This document shows, one piece after another, positions 17,351 to 26,696 of a stretch of DNA of 64,000 bases (positions are counted from its first letter, which is position 1; every line of letters starts with the position of its first letter). The stretch covers positions 620,001-684,000 of the forward strand of contig CBDDLD010000004.1 in NCBI GenBank assembly GCA_965230605.1, read 5' to 3'. Source of the DNA: CBDDLD01 sp965230605. GTDB lineage: Bacteria > Bacteroidota > Bacteroidia > Flavobacteriales > Flavobacteriaceae. The notes beneath the pieces were generated by a model. It did not search any database and was not told the DNA's origin. It saw nothing but the letters and a program-made list of their open reading frames with translations. The position numbers and the translations under genes are program-made.

Positions 17351-18076
17351 ATGGAACACGTAGAATTATTTTTTAAGTCAATATTCATCGATAACATGGT
17401 ATTTGCAACATTCTTAGGAATGTGTTCTTACCTTGCCGTGTCTAAAAAAGTATCAACAGCCGTAGGTCTTGGAGCTGCTGTCATATTTGTATTAGCCATC
17501 ACAGTACCTCTAAACTGGTTATTAGATCAGTACATACTAAAAGAAGGTGCCCTTGCTTGGTTAGGCCCAGAGTATGCGGATTACGATTTAAGCTTTTTAT
17601 CGTTCATCATGTTCATTGCTACCATCGCAACTATGGTACAATTGGTTGAAATTGTAGTGGAGAAATTCTCTCCATCATTATACAACTCATTAGGGATTTT
17701 CTTACCATTGATTGCAGTAAACTGCGCTATCTTAGGAGGGTCGCTATTTATGCAATCACGTGAGATCGAGACCTTAGGCTTAGCGTTTAACTACGGTGTG
17801 GCTTCAGGAATCGGATGGTTCTTAGCGATTCTTGCTATAGCTGCCATTCGTGAAAAAATCAGATATTCTAACGTACCACCGCCACTAAGAGGTTTAGGAA
17901 TTACGTTTATTATTACTGGGTTAATGGCCATCGGTTTTATGAGTTTTGGAGGTATGTTAACTGGTGGAGACGAAGAAGCTAAGCCAGAAACTGAGACAGT
18001 AGAAGTTGAAGATGAAGAAATGAAAAAAGAAACAGAACAAGCACTAGCTGATAACACAATAAAAGGATTAGAGTAA
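17351..18076 (+). CDS. nqrE: Na+-translocating NADH:quinone reductase subunit E
   Basis: A 241-residue membrane subunit, partner of NqrD. The iron-ligand cysteines sit in FLGMCSYLAVSKK and AVNCAILGGSLFMQ. The first 200 residues match the family (about 200 residues). The last 35 or so residues are an extra acidic cytoplasmic-looking tail (EEAKPETETVEVEDEEMKKE), which I would treat as a lineage-specific extension. It is followed by nqrF after one base. Confidence 0.95.
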   Translation: MEHVELFFKSIFIDNMVFATFLGMCSYLAVSKKVSTAVGLGAAVIFVLAITVPLNWLLDQYILKEGALAWLGPEYADYDLSFLSFIMFIATIATMVQLVEIVVEKFSPSLYNSLGIFLPLIAVNCAILGGSLFMQSREIETLGLAFNYGVASGIGWFLAILAIAAIREKIRYSNVPPPLRGLGITFIITGLMAIGFMSFGGMLTGGDEEAKPETETVEVEDEEMKKETEQALADNTIKGLE

Positions 18077-18077
18077 T

Positions 18078-19388
18078 ATGATATTAGCAGCAGGAACAAC
18101 AGGAACTATTATAGCAACTATAGCCGCTTTCTTATTAGTGACTTTATTACTAGTTGCCTTATTACTATTTGTAAAACAAAAATTATCACCATCTGGTCCG
18201 GTAAAGATTTTAATCAATGGGGAAAAAGAGATTGAAGTGGCCTCTGGGGGAACACTACTATCTACTCTTGGAGGTGAGAAGATCTTTTTACCATCAGCAT
18301 GTGGTGGAGGTGGAACATGTATCCAATGTGAATGCCACGTATTGTCAGGTGGAGGAGAAGCATTACCAACTGAAACACCACACTTTAGTAGAAAAGAATT
18401 ACAACATGGTGCACGTTTATCTTGTCAGGTAAAAGTAAAACAAGACATGGAGATTACGATTCCGGAAGAAGTATTCGGAATTAAAAAGTGGGAAGCTGTC
18501 GTTGTGCGTAATTACAATGTAGCTTCTTTTATTAAAGAGTTTGTGGTTGAGATTCCTGAAGATATGAATTACAAGGCTGGAGGTTACATTCAGATAGAGA
18601 TACCTCCATGTGAGATTAAGTACTCTGACATAGATATTACAGCTCACCCTGAAGAGCATGAAACTCCAGATAAGTTTCAAGCAGAATGGGATAAGTTTGG
18701 TTTATGGCCATTAGTAATGAAGAATGATGATGTTGTGGAACGTGCCTATTCTATGGCTTCTTACCCAGCAGAGGGACGCGAGATTATGCTTAACGTACGT
18801 ATTGCTACACCGCCATGGGATCGTTCTAAGAATGCTTGGATGAATGTGAACCCGGGAGTGGCATCATCATACATTTTTGCACAGAAGCCTGGAGATAAAG
18901 TAACAATTTCCGGTCCTTATGGTGAGTTCTTCATCAATGAGTCTGAATCAGAAATGCTATATGTAGGTGGAGGAGCTGGTATGGCACCAATGCGATCTCA
19001 CCTTTACCACTTATTCAGAACAATAAAGACGGGTAGAAAAGTAACGTATTGGTACGGTGGACGTTCTAAGCGTGAATTATTCTACATTGAGCATTTTAGA
19101 AAACTAGAAAAAGACTTTCCTAACTTTAAATTCTACATGGCACTTTCTGAACCTTTAGAGGAAGACAACTGGAAGGTGAAAAACGATATCAATGATGAAG
19201 CAGGAGATGGTTTTGTCGGTTTCATTCACAACTGTGTGATCGATAATTACCTAAACCATCATGAAGCACCAGAAGATATAGAACTATACTTCTGTGGTCC
19301 ACCATTAATGAACCAAGCAGTTCAGAAAATGGGAGAGGATTTTGGTATTCCGGATGAACATATACGATTTGATGATTTCGGAGGATAA
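18078..19388 (+). CDS. nqrF: Na+-translocating NADH:quinone reductase subunit F
   Basis: A 436-residue electron-input subunit. It has one N-terminal membrane helix (about 8-32), then a plant-type [2Fe-2S] ferredoxin domain with cysteines 75, 81, 84 and 116, then a ferredoxin-NADP+ reductase-like part that binds FAD (RAYSMASYPAE) and NADH (LYVGGGAGMAPMRSHL). The C-terminal DDFGG is intact. It takes a hydride from NADH and passes electrons through FAD and the iron-sulfur cluster to the other subunits. It is the last gene of the operon, with a terminator 24 bases after the stop. Confidence 0.97.
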   Translation: MILAAGTTGTIIATIAAFLLVTLLLVALLLFVKQKLSPSGPVKILINGEKEIEVASGGTLLSTLGGEKIFLPSACGGGGTCIQCECHVLSGGGEALPTETPHFSRKELQHGARLSCQVKVKQDMEITIPEEVFGIKKWEAVVVRNYNVASFIKEFVVEIPEDMNYKAGGYIQIEIPPCEIKYSDIDITAHPEEHETPDKFQAEWDKFGLWPLVMKNDDVVERAYSMASYPAEGREIMLNVRIATPPWDRSKNAWMNVNPGVASSYIFAQKPGDKVTISGPYGEFFINESESEMLYVGGGAGMAPMRSHLYHLFRTIKTGRKVTYWYGGRSKRELFYIEHFRKLEKDFPNFKFYMALSEPLEEDNWKVKNDINDEAGDGFVGFIHNCVIDNYLNHHEAPEDIELYFCGPPLMNQAVQKMGEDFGIPDEHIRFDDFGG

Positions 19389-19411
19389 TCTTCAAATCAA
19401 AAATATAAAAG

Positions 19412-19439
19412 AACCCATCGCGAAAGTGATGGGTTTTTT
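19412..19439 (+). terminator. Rho-independent terminator of the nqr operon
   Basis: AACCCATC (19412-19419) pairs with GATGGGTT (19428-19435) around an eight-base loop, followed by a T-run. Confidence 0.85.
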
Positions 19440-19478
19440 ATTGTATCTAATCATTCTAATAACTAGATATAAAATTAT

Positions 19479-19572
19479 AATGTCACTTCGAGTTATCCCG
19501 ACCAGTCTGCTGTCGGGATGTATCGAGAAGATCAGTTTGATGGTCATCCAAAACTCAACTCGAACTGACATT
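19479..19572. repeat. Nested palindromic intergenic repeat (REP/MITE-like)
   Basis: A 94-base element bounded by 16-base inverted ends that differ at one position: AATGTCACTTCGAGTT at 19479-19494 and the inverse of AATGTCAGTTCGAGTT at 19557-19572. Inside, ATCCCGAC (19495-19502) pairs with GTCGGGAT (19512-19519), and TATCGAGA follows. TGTCA-TTCGAG ends with a TATCGAGA core are the look of dispersed repeats I recall from Flavobacteriia intergenic regions. It carries no gene. It could fold as a cruciform or a long RNA hairpin downstream of the nqr terminator. Confidence 0.7.
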
Positions 19573-19581
19573 AAATAACCA

Positions 19582-20028
19582 TTAATAACATTTGTATACT
19601 AAGCTTTCAGACCTACTTTTCAATAAGTTCTTGTAATTTATCGTATTGACAACACCATCTAACTGGCATAAAAAGTCAATAACAGCATCCAGCCCATTGA
19701 ACAACTCATCATTTGATAATTGTGGAGGTCTTATACCATCATGGCGAAGTGGTAAAGAATAACCACAAGCTTTTAAAAATGTAGCTTCTATTTGAAGTAT
19801 TTCCATGGGAGAGTATCCATTAAAACGTCTTCCGAACTTATGGTTCACAATGCCTACATAATTCAACGTTAGAGAACCATGGTCATCTGAAAAATGCTTC
19901 CATGCATCTGTATTATCCATAATATTGCCAACAGCACACTGCTTACAACACTCCGGATTTAAAGTGTTATTGTGAAAAGCATTATAGAGTTTCAATAAAG
20001 CTTGCTCTAAACGTTTTGGGGTATTCAT
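19582..20028 (-). CDS. Conserved hypothetical protein with CCxxC motif
   Basis: A 148-residue soluble protein, probably cytoplasmic. The N-terminal half holds the most distinctive block, LYNAFHNNTLNPECCKQCAVGNIMDN, with three cysteines (CCKQC) that could bind a metal or redox centre. Further motifs are WKHFSDDHGSLTLNYVG and GRRFNGYSPMEILQIEATFLKACGY. I recall Flavobacteriia homologues near nqr genes, some labelled as Nqr subunits in databases; nothing in the sequence (no flavin, iron-sulfur ferredoxin or membrane segment) supports such a function. It faces the nqr operon across the palindromic repeat. Confidence 0.7.
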   Translation of the reverse strand: MNTPKRLEQALLKLYNAFHNNTLNPECCKQCAVGNIMDNTDAWKHFSDDHGSLTLNYVGIVNHKFGRRFNGYSPMEILQIEATFLKACGYSLPLRHDGIRPPQLSNDELFNGLDAVIDFLCQLDGVVNTINYKNLLKSRSESLVYKCY

Positions 20029-20079
20029 AGCTTTTAAATTGAAAACCTAAGATACAAAAGAATTATGCGATATAAAACC

Positions 20080-23000
20080 TTAGTTCTTTAAGTCTTTCAT
20101 AATTTCTTGAATAGCCCTGTCTAATTGAGGCTGTTTTCCGGTTAAACGATCTTCAAAAGATTCACCAACATAGATGTCTGGTTTAACTCCGGTAAACTCA
20201 AGATTATCACCACTTAATGAATAGCAACCCCAAGAAGGTAAACGATAGAAAGAACCATCGACAAGCCCGGCTCCTGAAGTGAAAATGATCCAACGGTACG
20301 TTTCTGTACCTATCACTTTTCCTAAACCTAATTCTTTAAAGCCTGCTGAGGTTACTTCAGCATCACTTAAAGTTTGTTCATTAACTAATATGATAATAGG
20401 TTTAGCAGCAGGGCCAAAATTAGGCTGCGATGCTAATTTTCCTTCTCTATACTTCCATTGTGCATAGGGTTTTTGCGATAAAAACTGCAATACATCATCA
20501 TGTACATTACCTCCAGTATTGTTTCTAAGGTCTAATATGAGAGCTTCTTTATTGTAAGCTTCAGAAACCATCTCACGCATAAAATTATTCAATTCACCAC
20601 CTCCCATATTTTTCATATGGACATAAGCAATTCGATTGTTGCTTTTAGAATCTACATAAGATTGATTATCTGCTACCCATTCATCATATAATAGATTTCT
20701 CATTGCAAACGAAAAGGTAGGGTGAATATTTACTGTATGAGACTTCCCATTTCTAGAAAATGTTAACTGCATTTCATTATCACGAGATGGATTAGAAAAG
20801 TAGGCTTCTCTATTCATTTTAGGATCTACAGCCGTCCCATTAACAGCCGTAAGAATATCTCCCGGTTTAATATCTTTTCCTGAAACATCTGCAGGACTTT
20901 TAGCCACAATACGCTCTACTTTGTATGGATTGTCTTTTGAATATACAATCCCGGTTTCAGAAGTACGGCTGCCATAATATGTTGCATCTTCTCTACCATT
21001 TGATCTAAATCCAAAATGAGACGTATTCAACTCTCCAAGCATATCATTAAACAATAAACTCAATTGAGAACGTTTGGTCAAATGAGGTAAAAACTTTGCG
21101 TATTTATCTCTTAGTTTTTGCCAGTTTTCGCCATGGAATTTCTCATCGTAAAAGTTAGACTCAAAACCGGCCCATGCTTCATAAAACATTTGATTAAACT
21201 CGTTCACAAGGTTTTTTCTAAACGTAGCTTTCGTTTCTATTTTAGTTAATTTATTAGAAGCCACATTCATGGTATTAATATTACCTCTGGTTAAGATATA
21301 GTGAGAGCCTTTCACACTTACTATCTGCCCACCTCTAACAGGTTGCTTGCCTACTTTTTCTGTTTTGTCATCTTCAAATGGTTTCTTAACGGTACGCCAT
21401 AAACTATAACTGCCTTTATCATGGTCTGAACCATAATAGATATATGTGGTCTTATCTTTAGTAATCTCATACACACCAGACTGAGACCCATATGCAGGGC
21501 CAATACGTTGTAAACGGTCCATTAAGCCTTTCGGATTTATAGTAATAGTGATAGAGGGTTCGTCTTTTTTCTCTTTATCCTTTCCTTCACCTTTTTTGTC
21601 CTTGTCTTTTTTATTTTCTTTTTCTTCAAATAAAGCATCAAATTTATCTGTGGTATACGGGGCTTCGTATTTGTCTAAAGCCATACGATAAATATGTCCA
21701 CCAGAGCCTCCTCTTGGGAAACTAGGAGCAGTGAGATTAGAATCGAAATAAATGTACTTACCATCAGCTGACCATACAGGGTTACTTTCACTCACCCCAG
21801 TTTTTGTTAAGTTCATCACTTGTTTTGAAGGGATGTGATAAGTGAATATGTCTAGCTCAAAGTTTCGATAGGCATTATAAAGGATATAGTTATCATCAGG
21901 TGAAAATTGAGGAACCGGAGCATATAATGCCCAAAATTCATCATTGACAACTGTAGTACTTTTAAAATTACTCAGGTCCATTAACTTCAAATCGTTACGA
22001 CCACTGATATAAGCTACATTTTCGAGTTTATGATCTAAAACCAAGTTGACATTATTTTGAGCCTCATTGGTTAATCGCTTTTCAGAACTTTTACCATCAG
22101 CTGATATGGTATAGATGTTTGTATACCCTGAAGCGGTTTGTGTATAAATAAGGCTACGATTGTCTTTAAGCCATTTCACCTCTCTAACACGCTCATCTGG
22201 TGTTGTATTTAGTTTTTTAATGAACTTCCCTTTAATATCAGAAACAAACAATTCGCCTCGAGAAATAAACGCCATTTTTTTATTATCTGATGAAACATCG
22301 AAATAAGTAATATTTCGATCTACATTAAAATCTTGAGATTTAGAAAGCGTATTATTTTTATTAATTGTAATGGCTACTTTTTGCGATCTTTTACTTCCAA
22401 CGTCATAAACGAATATTTGATAGTCTTTAGTAAACACAACTTTATTTCCATTAGCACTTACTTGTGGCCAACCTATAGAGCTTTTAAATTTTGTGAGCGC
22501 TGTTTTGTTAGAATTTGAAAATGTATATAAGTTATACTCACCATTAACTTCGTCAGAAGCAAAGAAAATATTACCATTTCTATCTATGGTAGCCCACATA
22601 TCCTTACCTCTGTAATCTGTATATTTTTTATAAACCTTGGTGTTTGGATTGTATGATTTTATGTCTGGATTATAATCACCTTTGTAACGCTTACGATGTG
22701 TAAAGTTTTTACTTTCCCAACTTTCATTAAAGAAGACTTCTCCAGTTGAGGGGTGATTAACTACATTATGCACATTGTTAAAATAATGTTCAAACAATCT
22801 GGTAGGAGTGCCTCCACTCATAGAAATCTTGTAACCACTGAACCGGTTATGACGGAATGAAGTGAAGAAAATGTCTTTAGAATCCCAAGACCAACTATCT
22901 ACATCATCACCCGAATCATGAAACGTCAACTGTTTAATTTCACCACCATTCATTGGCATTAGATACACATCCTTATTACCATATTGCGTAGCGCTAAATG

Positions 23001-23238
23001 CGATCCATTTACCGTCAGGAGAGATGCGGGGTAATGTTTCGTCCCCTTCCATGGCTGTAAGTCGAAATGCTTCTCCGCCTGAAGCAGAGACTTTCCATAG
23101 ATCACCATCATAGCTAAAAACTATAGTCTCACCATCTGGAGATAATGTTGGGTCAATTTGAAAATAAGTGTCTTGAGCATTTAATAAGCTTCCTGAGATT
23201 AATAAAGTAAGGATGGAAAATAAATAGCGTAATTTCAT
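20080..23238 (-). CDS. Tricorn-like S41 family protease with beta-propeller and PDZ domains
   Basis: A 1052-residue exported protein (signal peptide about 1-21, ending LLNA). The N-terminal half is a WD40/TolB-like propeller with repeated ISPDGKWIAFSA-type units up to about residue 540. Then comes a lysine/aspartate-rich linker (about 555-585), a second propeller-like part, a PDZ domain (IKPGDILTAVNG) and a C-terminal S41 peptidase. The likely nucleophile is Ser958 in NEQTLSDAE. This is the architecture of tricorn protease homologues, which degrade peptides; here the signal peptide places it in the periplasm. It may act with the amidohydrolase encoded upstream on the same strand. Confidence 0.88.
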   Translation of the reverse strand: MKLRYLFSILTLLISGSLLNAQDTYFQIDPTLSPDGETIVFSYDGDLWKVSASGGEAFRLTAMEGDETLPRISPDGKWIAFSATQYGNKDVYLMPMNGGEIKQLTFHDSGDDVDSWSWDSKDIFFTSFRHNRFSGYKISMSGGTPTRLFEHYFNNVHNVVNHPSTGEVFFNESWESKNFTHRKRYKGDYNPDIKSYNPNTKVYKKYTDYRGKDMWATIDRNGNIFFASDEVNGEYNLYTFSNSNKTALTKFKSSIGWPQVSANGNKVVFTKDYQIFVYDVGSKRSQKVAITINKNNTLSKSQDFNVDRNITYFDVSSDNKKMAFISRGELFVSDIKGKFIKKLNTTPDERVREVKWLKDNRSLIYTQTASGYTNIYTISADGKSSEKRLTNEAQNNVNLVLDHKLENVAYISGRNDLKLMDLSNFKSTTVVNDEFWALYAPVPQFSPDDNYILYNAYRNFELDIFTYHIPSKQVMNLTKTGVSESNPVWSADGKYIYFDSNLTAPSFPRGGSGGHIYRMALDKYEAPYTTDKFDALFEEKENKKDKDKKGEGKDKEKKDEPSITITINPKGLMDRLQRIGPAYGSQSGVYEITKDKTTYIYYGSDHDKGSYSLWRTVKKPFEDDKTEKVGKQPVRGGQIVSVKGSHYILTRGNINTMNVASNKLTKIETKATFRKNLVNEFNQMFYEAWAGFESNFYDEKFHGENWQKLRDKYAKFLPHLTKRSQLSLLFNDMLGELNTSHFGFRSNGREDATYYGSRTSETGIVYSKDNPYKVERIVAKSPADVSGKDIKPGDILTAVNGTAVDPKMNREAYFSNPSRDNEMQLTFSRNGKSHTVNIHPTFSFAMRNLLYDEWVADNQSYVDSKSNNRIAYVHMKNMGGGELNNFMREMVSEAYNKEALILDLRNNTGGNVHDDVLQFLSQKPYAQWKYREGKLASQPNFGPAAKPIIILVNEQTLSDAEVTSAGFKELGLGKVIGTETYRWIIFTSGAGLVDGSFYRLPSWGCYSLSGDNLEFTGVKPDIYVGESFEDRLTGKQPQLDRAIQEIMKDLKN

Positions 23239-23289
23239 GATTTTAACGATTTTTAATTGACGTTTTTGATAGTCTTTATAATTATGTTT

Positions 23290-23297
23290 TAAAGATA
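23290..23297 (-). promoter_or_regulatory. Possible -7 element for the tricorn-like gene
   Basis: TATCTTTA on the minus strand has one mismatch to TAnnTTTG, about 52 bases before the ATG and after the stop of the amidohydrolase gene. Confidence 0.3.
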
Positions 23298-23312
23298 CTT
23301 GAAAGGGTTGTA

Positions 23313-24731
23313 TTAATTCAATCCTACTTGACCTTTAACAGATTCGAATAGTTTTTGAGAGTCAAAACCGATACCATCTTTAAATATGGTTTCTGTTTTA
23401 CGGATATTTTTAATGTCACTGCTTAGGTCTCCATTTATAAGAATGAGGTCTGCTTTTTTTCCAACCTCAATAGAACCAACATCTTTGCTAATTTCTAAGA
23501 AATTTGCACCGTTAAGAGTGCATATTTTTATAGCAACTTCTAATTTGAACCCAGCCTCTACTAAGATCTCTACTGTACGTTGATTAGCATAGCCAGCAAC
23601 TGTACGTCCGGCTCCTGTAGGATCTGTACCTGCAACTAACTGTCCGCCTTTGTCATAAAAGCGTTTCACCCACTTAAGATTTTTATTGAATCGAGCAATG
23701 GTTCCTTGATCACGCCCTTGAGCACGTTCGTACCCGGCTTTTATGCGTTCCTGAATTTGAGGCGCCAATGCGTCATAACCTCCACCGGGGACCATTTCTC
23801 TATCAGTATATGGTTCAAAAACATTGGGAGTAGTTGTTAGAACGGTTTCGTTTTTTATGAGAAGATCGATCAAAGCATTTATGGTTTCACCATCTTCAGG
23901 TTCGTTATTAAGTCCTTCTCTAGCAGCAATAGGGTCACAAAGGTTCTCTTCTTTATCTTTAGCAAAATCTGTAGCAGCCATAAACCCATGTTCTAAGTTG
24001 TCGATGCCAATATTTGATGCTTCAGCATAAGTTAATGAACATAGATGTCCTGTAACTTTAAGACCGCGCTTATGAGCTTCTTTTACACAAATTCTCAGAT
24101 CTTCTTTGGTAATATTATTATAGACCTTAAATGATGTTACTCCTTTATCTGCCCAATAATTTACAATTTTTGAAACTTCATCTGTATTACCAATAAATCC
24201 TAACTCAGGAACTTTAGGGCCTTCTCGTTCTATAAAAGGACCCGTTACATGCATTTTTGGTCCGGTCATTAAGCCTCGGTCTATCCATTTTTTGACATTC
24301 AGATCAGTTTGAGGTTGAATACTTCCGGCGGTTCTCATCGATGTAACACCTCCAGCGAGGTAAAGTCGTGGAAAAGTAAAAGTCATCTGCCCAACACTAA
24401 ACCAATTTTCAAAAGGCTTGGTATAGAACATATGCTCATGAAGCATAACCAAACCTGGTATTAGGGTCTTACCAGTACCATCAATATTACTGATTGAATC
24501 TGGGACTGATATGGTGTTACTATCATCAATTCTTGTAATCTTGTTATTTTCAACAATAACTGTTTGATTACGTTTTAAGGTAGCTCCTGTGCCATCAATA
24601 AGTGTTACGTTTGTGATAGCAAATGTGGGTTGGTCATTAGTTATAAATCGTTTTACTTGCGGAGAAAATTCCTGAGCACCAATCTGCATTGCACAAAACA
24701 ATGTGCATATTAAAGTGAGTTTTAGTTTCAT
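23313..24731 (-). CDS. Exported amidohydrolase (imidazolonepropionase-like family)
   Basis: A 472-residue metal-dependent hydrolase with a signal peptide (about 1-19, ending QIGAQ). Metal ligands are visible: HEH in GLVMLHEHMFY, a lysine in SFKVYNNITKED that may be the bridging carbamylated residue, histidines in VTGHLCS and NLEHGF, and Asp in VAGTDPTGAG. The N-terminal and C-terminal beta-sandwich pieces (LIDGTG and EVGKKADLILINGD) are typical. Relatives hydrolyse cyclic amides or act as prolidases on dipeptides; the substrate is not known here. Its start overlaps the stop of the DUF6090-type gene by four bases (ATGA), so the two are translationally coupled. Confidence 0.85.
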   Translation of the reverse strand: MKLKLTLICTLFCAMQIGAQEFSPQVKRFITNDQPTFAITNVTLIDGTGATLKRNQTVIVENNKITRIDDSNTISVPDSISNIDGTGKTLIPGLVMLHEHMFYTKPFENWFSVGQMTFTFPRLYLAGGVTSMRTAGSIQPQTDLNVKKWIDRGLMTGPKMHVTGPFIEREGPKVPELGFIGNTDEVSKIVNYWADKGVTSFKVYNNITKEDLRICVKEAHKRGLKVTGHLCSLTYAEASNIGIDNLEHGFMAATDFAKDKEENLCDPIAAREGLNNEPEDGETINALIDLLIKNETVLTTTPNVFEPYTDREMVPGGGYDALAPQIQERIKAGYERAQGRDQGTIARFNKNLKWVKRFYDKGGQLVAGTDPTGAGRTVAGYANQRTVEILVEAGFKLEVAIKICTLNGANFLEISKDVGSIEVGKKADLILINGDLSSDIKNIRKTETIFKDGIGFDSQKLFESVKGQVGLN

Positions 24732-25495
24732 TTTAAATTGTTTAATTCTGTTGAGATTTGATTTAGAATATGTTCTATATCCTCTCTAAGAGAAGCATAG
24801 TATACATCTCTGGTGGTTTGTGACATGCCTTGATAAAGTATAAGGTCGTTTTCAAAAACAACCAGATCAAATAGGCCCTTGATGTTAGTCTTTTCAAACT
24901 TAGAACTCTTCGGGACATCACTGTTCAAAGCCCTAAAAACTGCTCCAAGACTTATATTTTCTTTAGTGTACGAAGACATATTATTGCGGTTTTCAATCGT
25001 CGCTAATTCTTGTCGATTGACTATTTTGAGCGAATTGCCAAACGCAGCTATGTCTTGCCTTAAGGCATTATTAGTAATTAGTTTCAGGTTGCCTGAGCTA
25101 ATAATATCGGTAAGAACGCCAGTAGAAGGACTATATAATACTTCATACCTTAAAGCAATTCCAATATATTTTGCGATGTCATTTGAGGATGTTGTGTCTA
25201 GCTTTTTCTCATTAAAAAAAGTTAATAATTCTCCCAGCTGTGCTACTAAAACCTCATTGAGGTGAATGGTTTCATCTAAAATATCAAGATTGTTGGTAAA
25301 CTCAGTTTGTAGGGCTTCTAGGTATAATTTTTCTGATTGCTTACTTTTTTTAACTTCATTTAGATTATTAACCTGAAGAGCAATTAAAATTCCAATAACT
25401 ACGAGGGCAATTTCTCCAATTGCGTATAATAAATAGCGAGTTAACTTACTTTCAGTGATTGACTTTTGGCGTATACGTCTAAAAAAAGTAATCAT
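24728..25495 (-). CDS. DUF6090-type membrane-anchored protein
   Basis: A 255-residue protein with a basic N-terminus, one membrane helix at about 24-44 (LLYAIGEIALVVIGILIALQVNN) and a long helical extramembrane part. The sequence YAIGEIALVVIGILIALQVNNLNE is the hallmark of a Bacteroidota family that I recall as DUF6090; its function is unknown. The N-terminal FFRRIRQKSITESKLTRY is also typical. It lies eight bases after the acetamidase-like gene and overlaps the amidohydrolase start by four bases, so these three form one operon. Confidence 0.75.
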   Translation of the reverse strand: MITFFRRIRQKSITESKLTRYLLYAIGEIALVVIGILIALQVNNLNEVKKSKQSEKLYLEALQTEFTNNLDILDETIHLNEVLVAQLGELLTFFNEKKLDTTSSNDIAKYIGIALRYEVLYSPSTGVLTDIISSGNLKLITNNALRQDIAAFGNSLKIVNRQELATIENRNNMSSYTKENISLGAVFRALNSDVPKSSKFEKTNIKGLFDLVVFENDLILYQGMSQTTRDVYYASLREDIEHILNQISTELNNLK

Positions 25496-25503
25496 ATGTT
25501 ATA

Positions 25504-26529
25504 CTACTTAATATTTAAAACAGATTTAGGCATATGCATAGTCACCAACATATTTGGTAAATCTACAACTTCAGCGATTTGGAGATCTCCTGCTAAAGAG
25601 CATAGTGCATAGGCTTCATCAGTGGTCAGATTATGGGTGTCTTTGAGATAATTTACCATGTATAAAGTGGCCTTTCTAGCAGCGTCGTCTATAGTAGGAG
25701 CAAATCCTGTAGTTGCATAAAACTCGTCGGTTTCATACTGAGGTTCTTCAATAGGTTTCCCTTTTATAAGTTCAATTTCATAGACAATGCGTAAAGGGCA
25801 CTCTATGGCCGTGCCACAAACTTCTCCCAGACCTTGAACAGCATGGCCATCACCAATAGAGAATAGTCCACCCTCAACAAAAACAGGGAAGTATAAGGTA
25901 GTACCTTCACTCATGTTAGGGTCATCCATATTGCCACCGTTAGCACGAGGAGGAATAGTACTTAAAAGTGCTGTGGTGTCTGGTGCTACTCCCATTACTC
26001 CTGGGAACGGATTTAATGCCAATGTTATATCGTCCTTAAACGTCACGGTAGTTGTGTTTTTACCAAGTTCGTATAGTTTAAGGTACTTGGTATTGATAGT
26101 GTCGGCTAAAAACCCAAATCCGGGTAGAATAGCATTCCATCCCCAATCTCCCAATTCTATCTCATGTAAAGTGACTTTAAGAACATCTCCGGGTTGTGCT
26201 TCTTCTACATAAACAGGACCGGTAAGTGGGTGAATAGGTTCAAAATCTAACGAATCTAAGGCACCTAATGTAGAGTGAGGGTTAAACTGACCATCACTTG
26301 CTTCCTTAGTAAAAGCTTCAATAACAGCACCAGATTTAACTGTTAATACTGGGTTTATTGAACTACTAAACTTATTGTGCGTTTGATCAGTGGTGATGGT
26401 ATGATCAATAGTTATAGTATCTGTTGTACCAGCATCGTTTTCATAATCTACTGTGGGCGTCGAGTTATTTTTACAACTCAAGATCATCAGTAGAAACCCT
26501 GAGAGTAAAATGTATATTGAGTTTTTCAT
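25504..26529 (-). CDS. Acetamidase/formamidase family lipoprotein
   Basis: A 341-residue protein with a lipoprotein signal (lipobox ending LMILSC near residue 19), so it is probably anchored in the outer or inner membrane facing the periplasm. The mature part matches the FmdA/AmdA family: PIHPLTGPVYVEEAQPGDVLKVTLHEI, FPGVMGVAP, NGGNMDDPNMSEGTTLYFPVF and GDGHAVQGLGEVCGTAIECP. Family enzymes hydrolyse formamide, acetamide or short amides. A secreted lipoprotein form suggests an extracytoplasmic amide as substrate. It heads the operon with the DUF6090-type and amidohydrolase genes. Confidence 0.82.
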   Translation of the reverse strand: MKNSIYILLSGFLLMILSCKNNSTPTVDYENDAGTTDTITIDHTITTDQTHNKFSSSINPVLTVKSGAVIEAFTKEASDGQFNPHSTLGALDSLDFEPIHPLTGPVYVEEAQPGDVLKVTLHEIELGDWGWNAILPGFGFLADTINTKYLKLYELGKNTTTVTFKDDITLALNPFPGVMGVAPDTTALLSTIPPRANGGNMDDPNMSEGTTLYFPVFVEGGLFSIGDGHAVQGLGEVCGTAIECPLRIVYEIELIKGKPIEEPQYETDEFYATTGFAPTIDDAARKATLYMVNYLKDTHNLTTDEAYALCSLAGDLQIAEVVDLPNMLVTMHMPKSVLNIK

Positions 26530-26557
26530 TTAAGGTTAGGTAATCTGTATATCTCAA

Positions 26558-26565
26558 TAAAGATA
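26558..26565 (-). promoter_or_regulatory. Possible -7 element for the acetamidase operon
   Basis: TATCTTTA on the minus strand has one mismatch to TAnnTTTG and lies about 30 bases before the ATG at 26529. Confidence 0.3.
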
Positions 26566-26696
26566 GGAGATAAATTGTATTCATAGGTATTTATAGCTTC
26601 AATAATTAATGATTTCTTGCTTAGTGACAATTATTTCTATTATACTAGAAATATATCTACTTATACGAAACTTCTGATATTTAACGTTGTTGACAT

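Noticed and set aside
19342..19578. Plus-strand frame of 78 codons overlapping the nqrF end
   Set aside because: It runs through the end of nqrF, the terminator and the palindromic repeat, and has no protein-like pattern.
24879..25265. Plus-strand frame of 128 codons opposite the DUF6090-type gene
   Set aside because: It is antisense to a recognisable gene, and the predicted product has no known pattern.
25504..26529. Acetamidase-like lipoprotein as the missing kynurenine formamidase
   Set aside because: The family motifs are FmdA-type, it has a lipoprotein signal and it lies 15 kb away; kynurenine formamidases belong to other folds.
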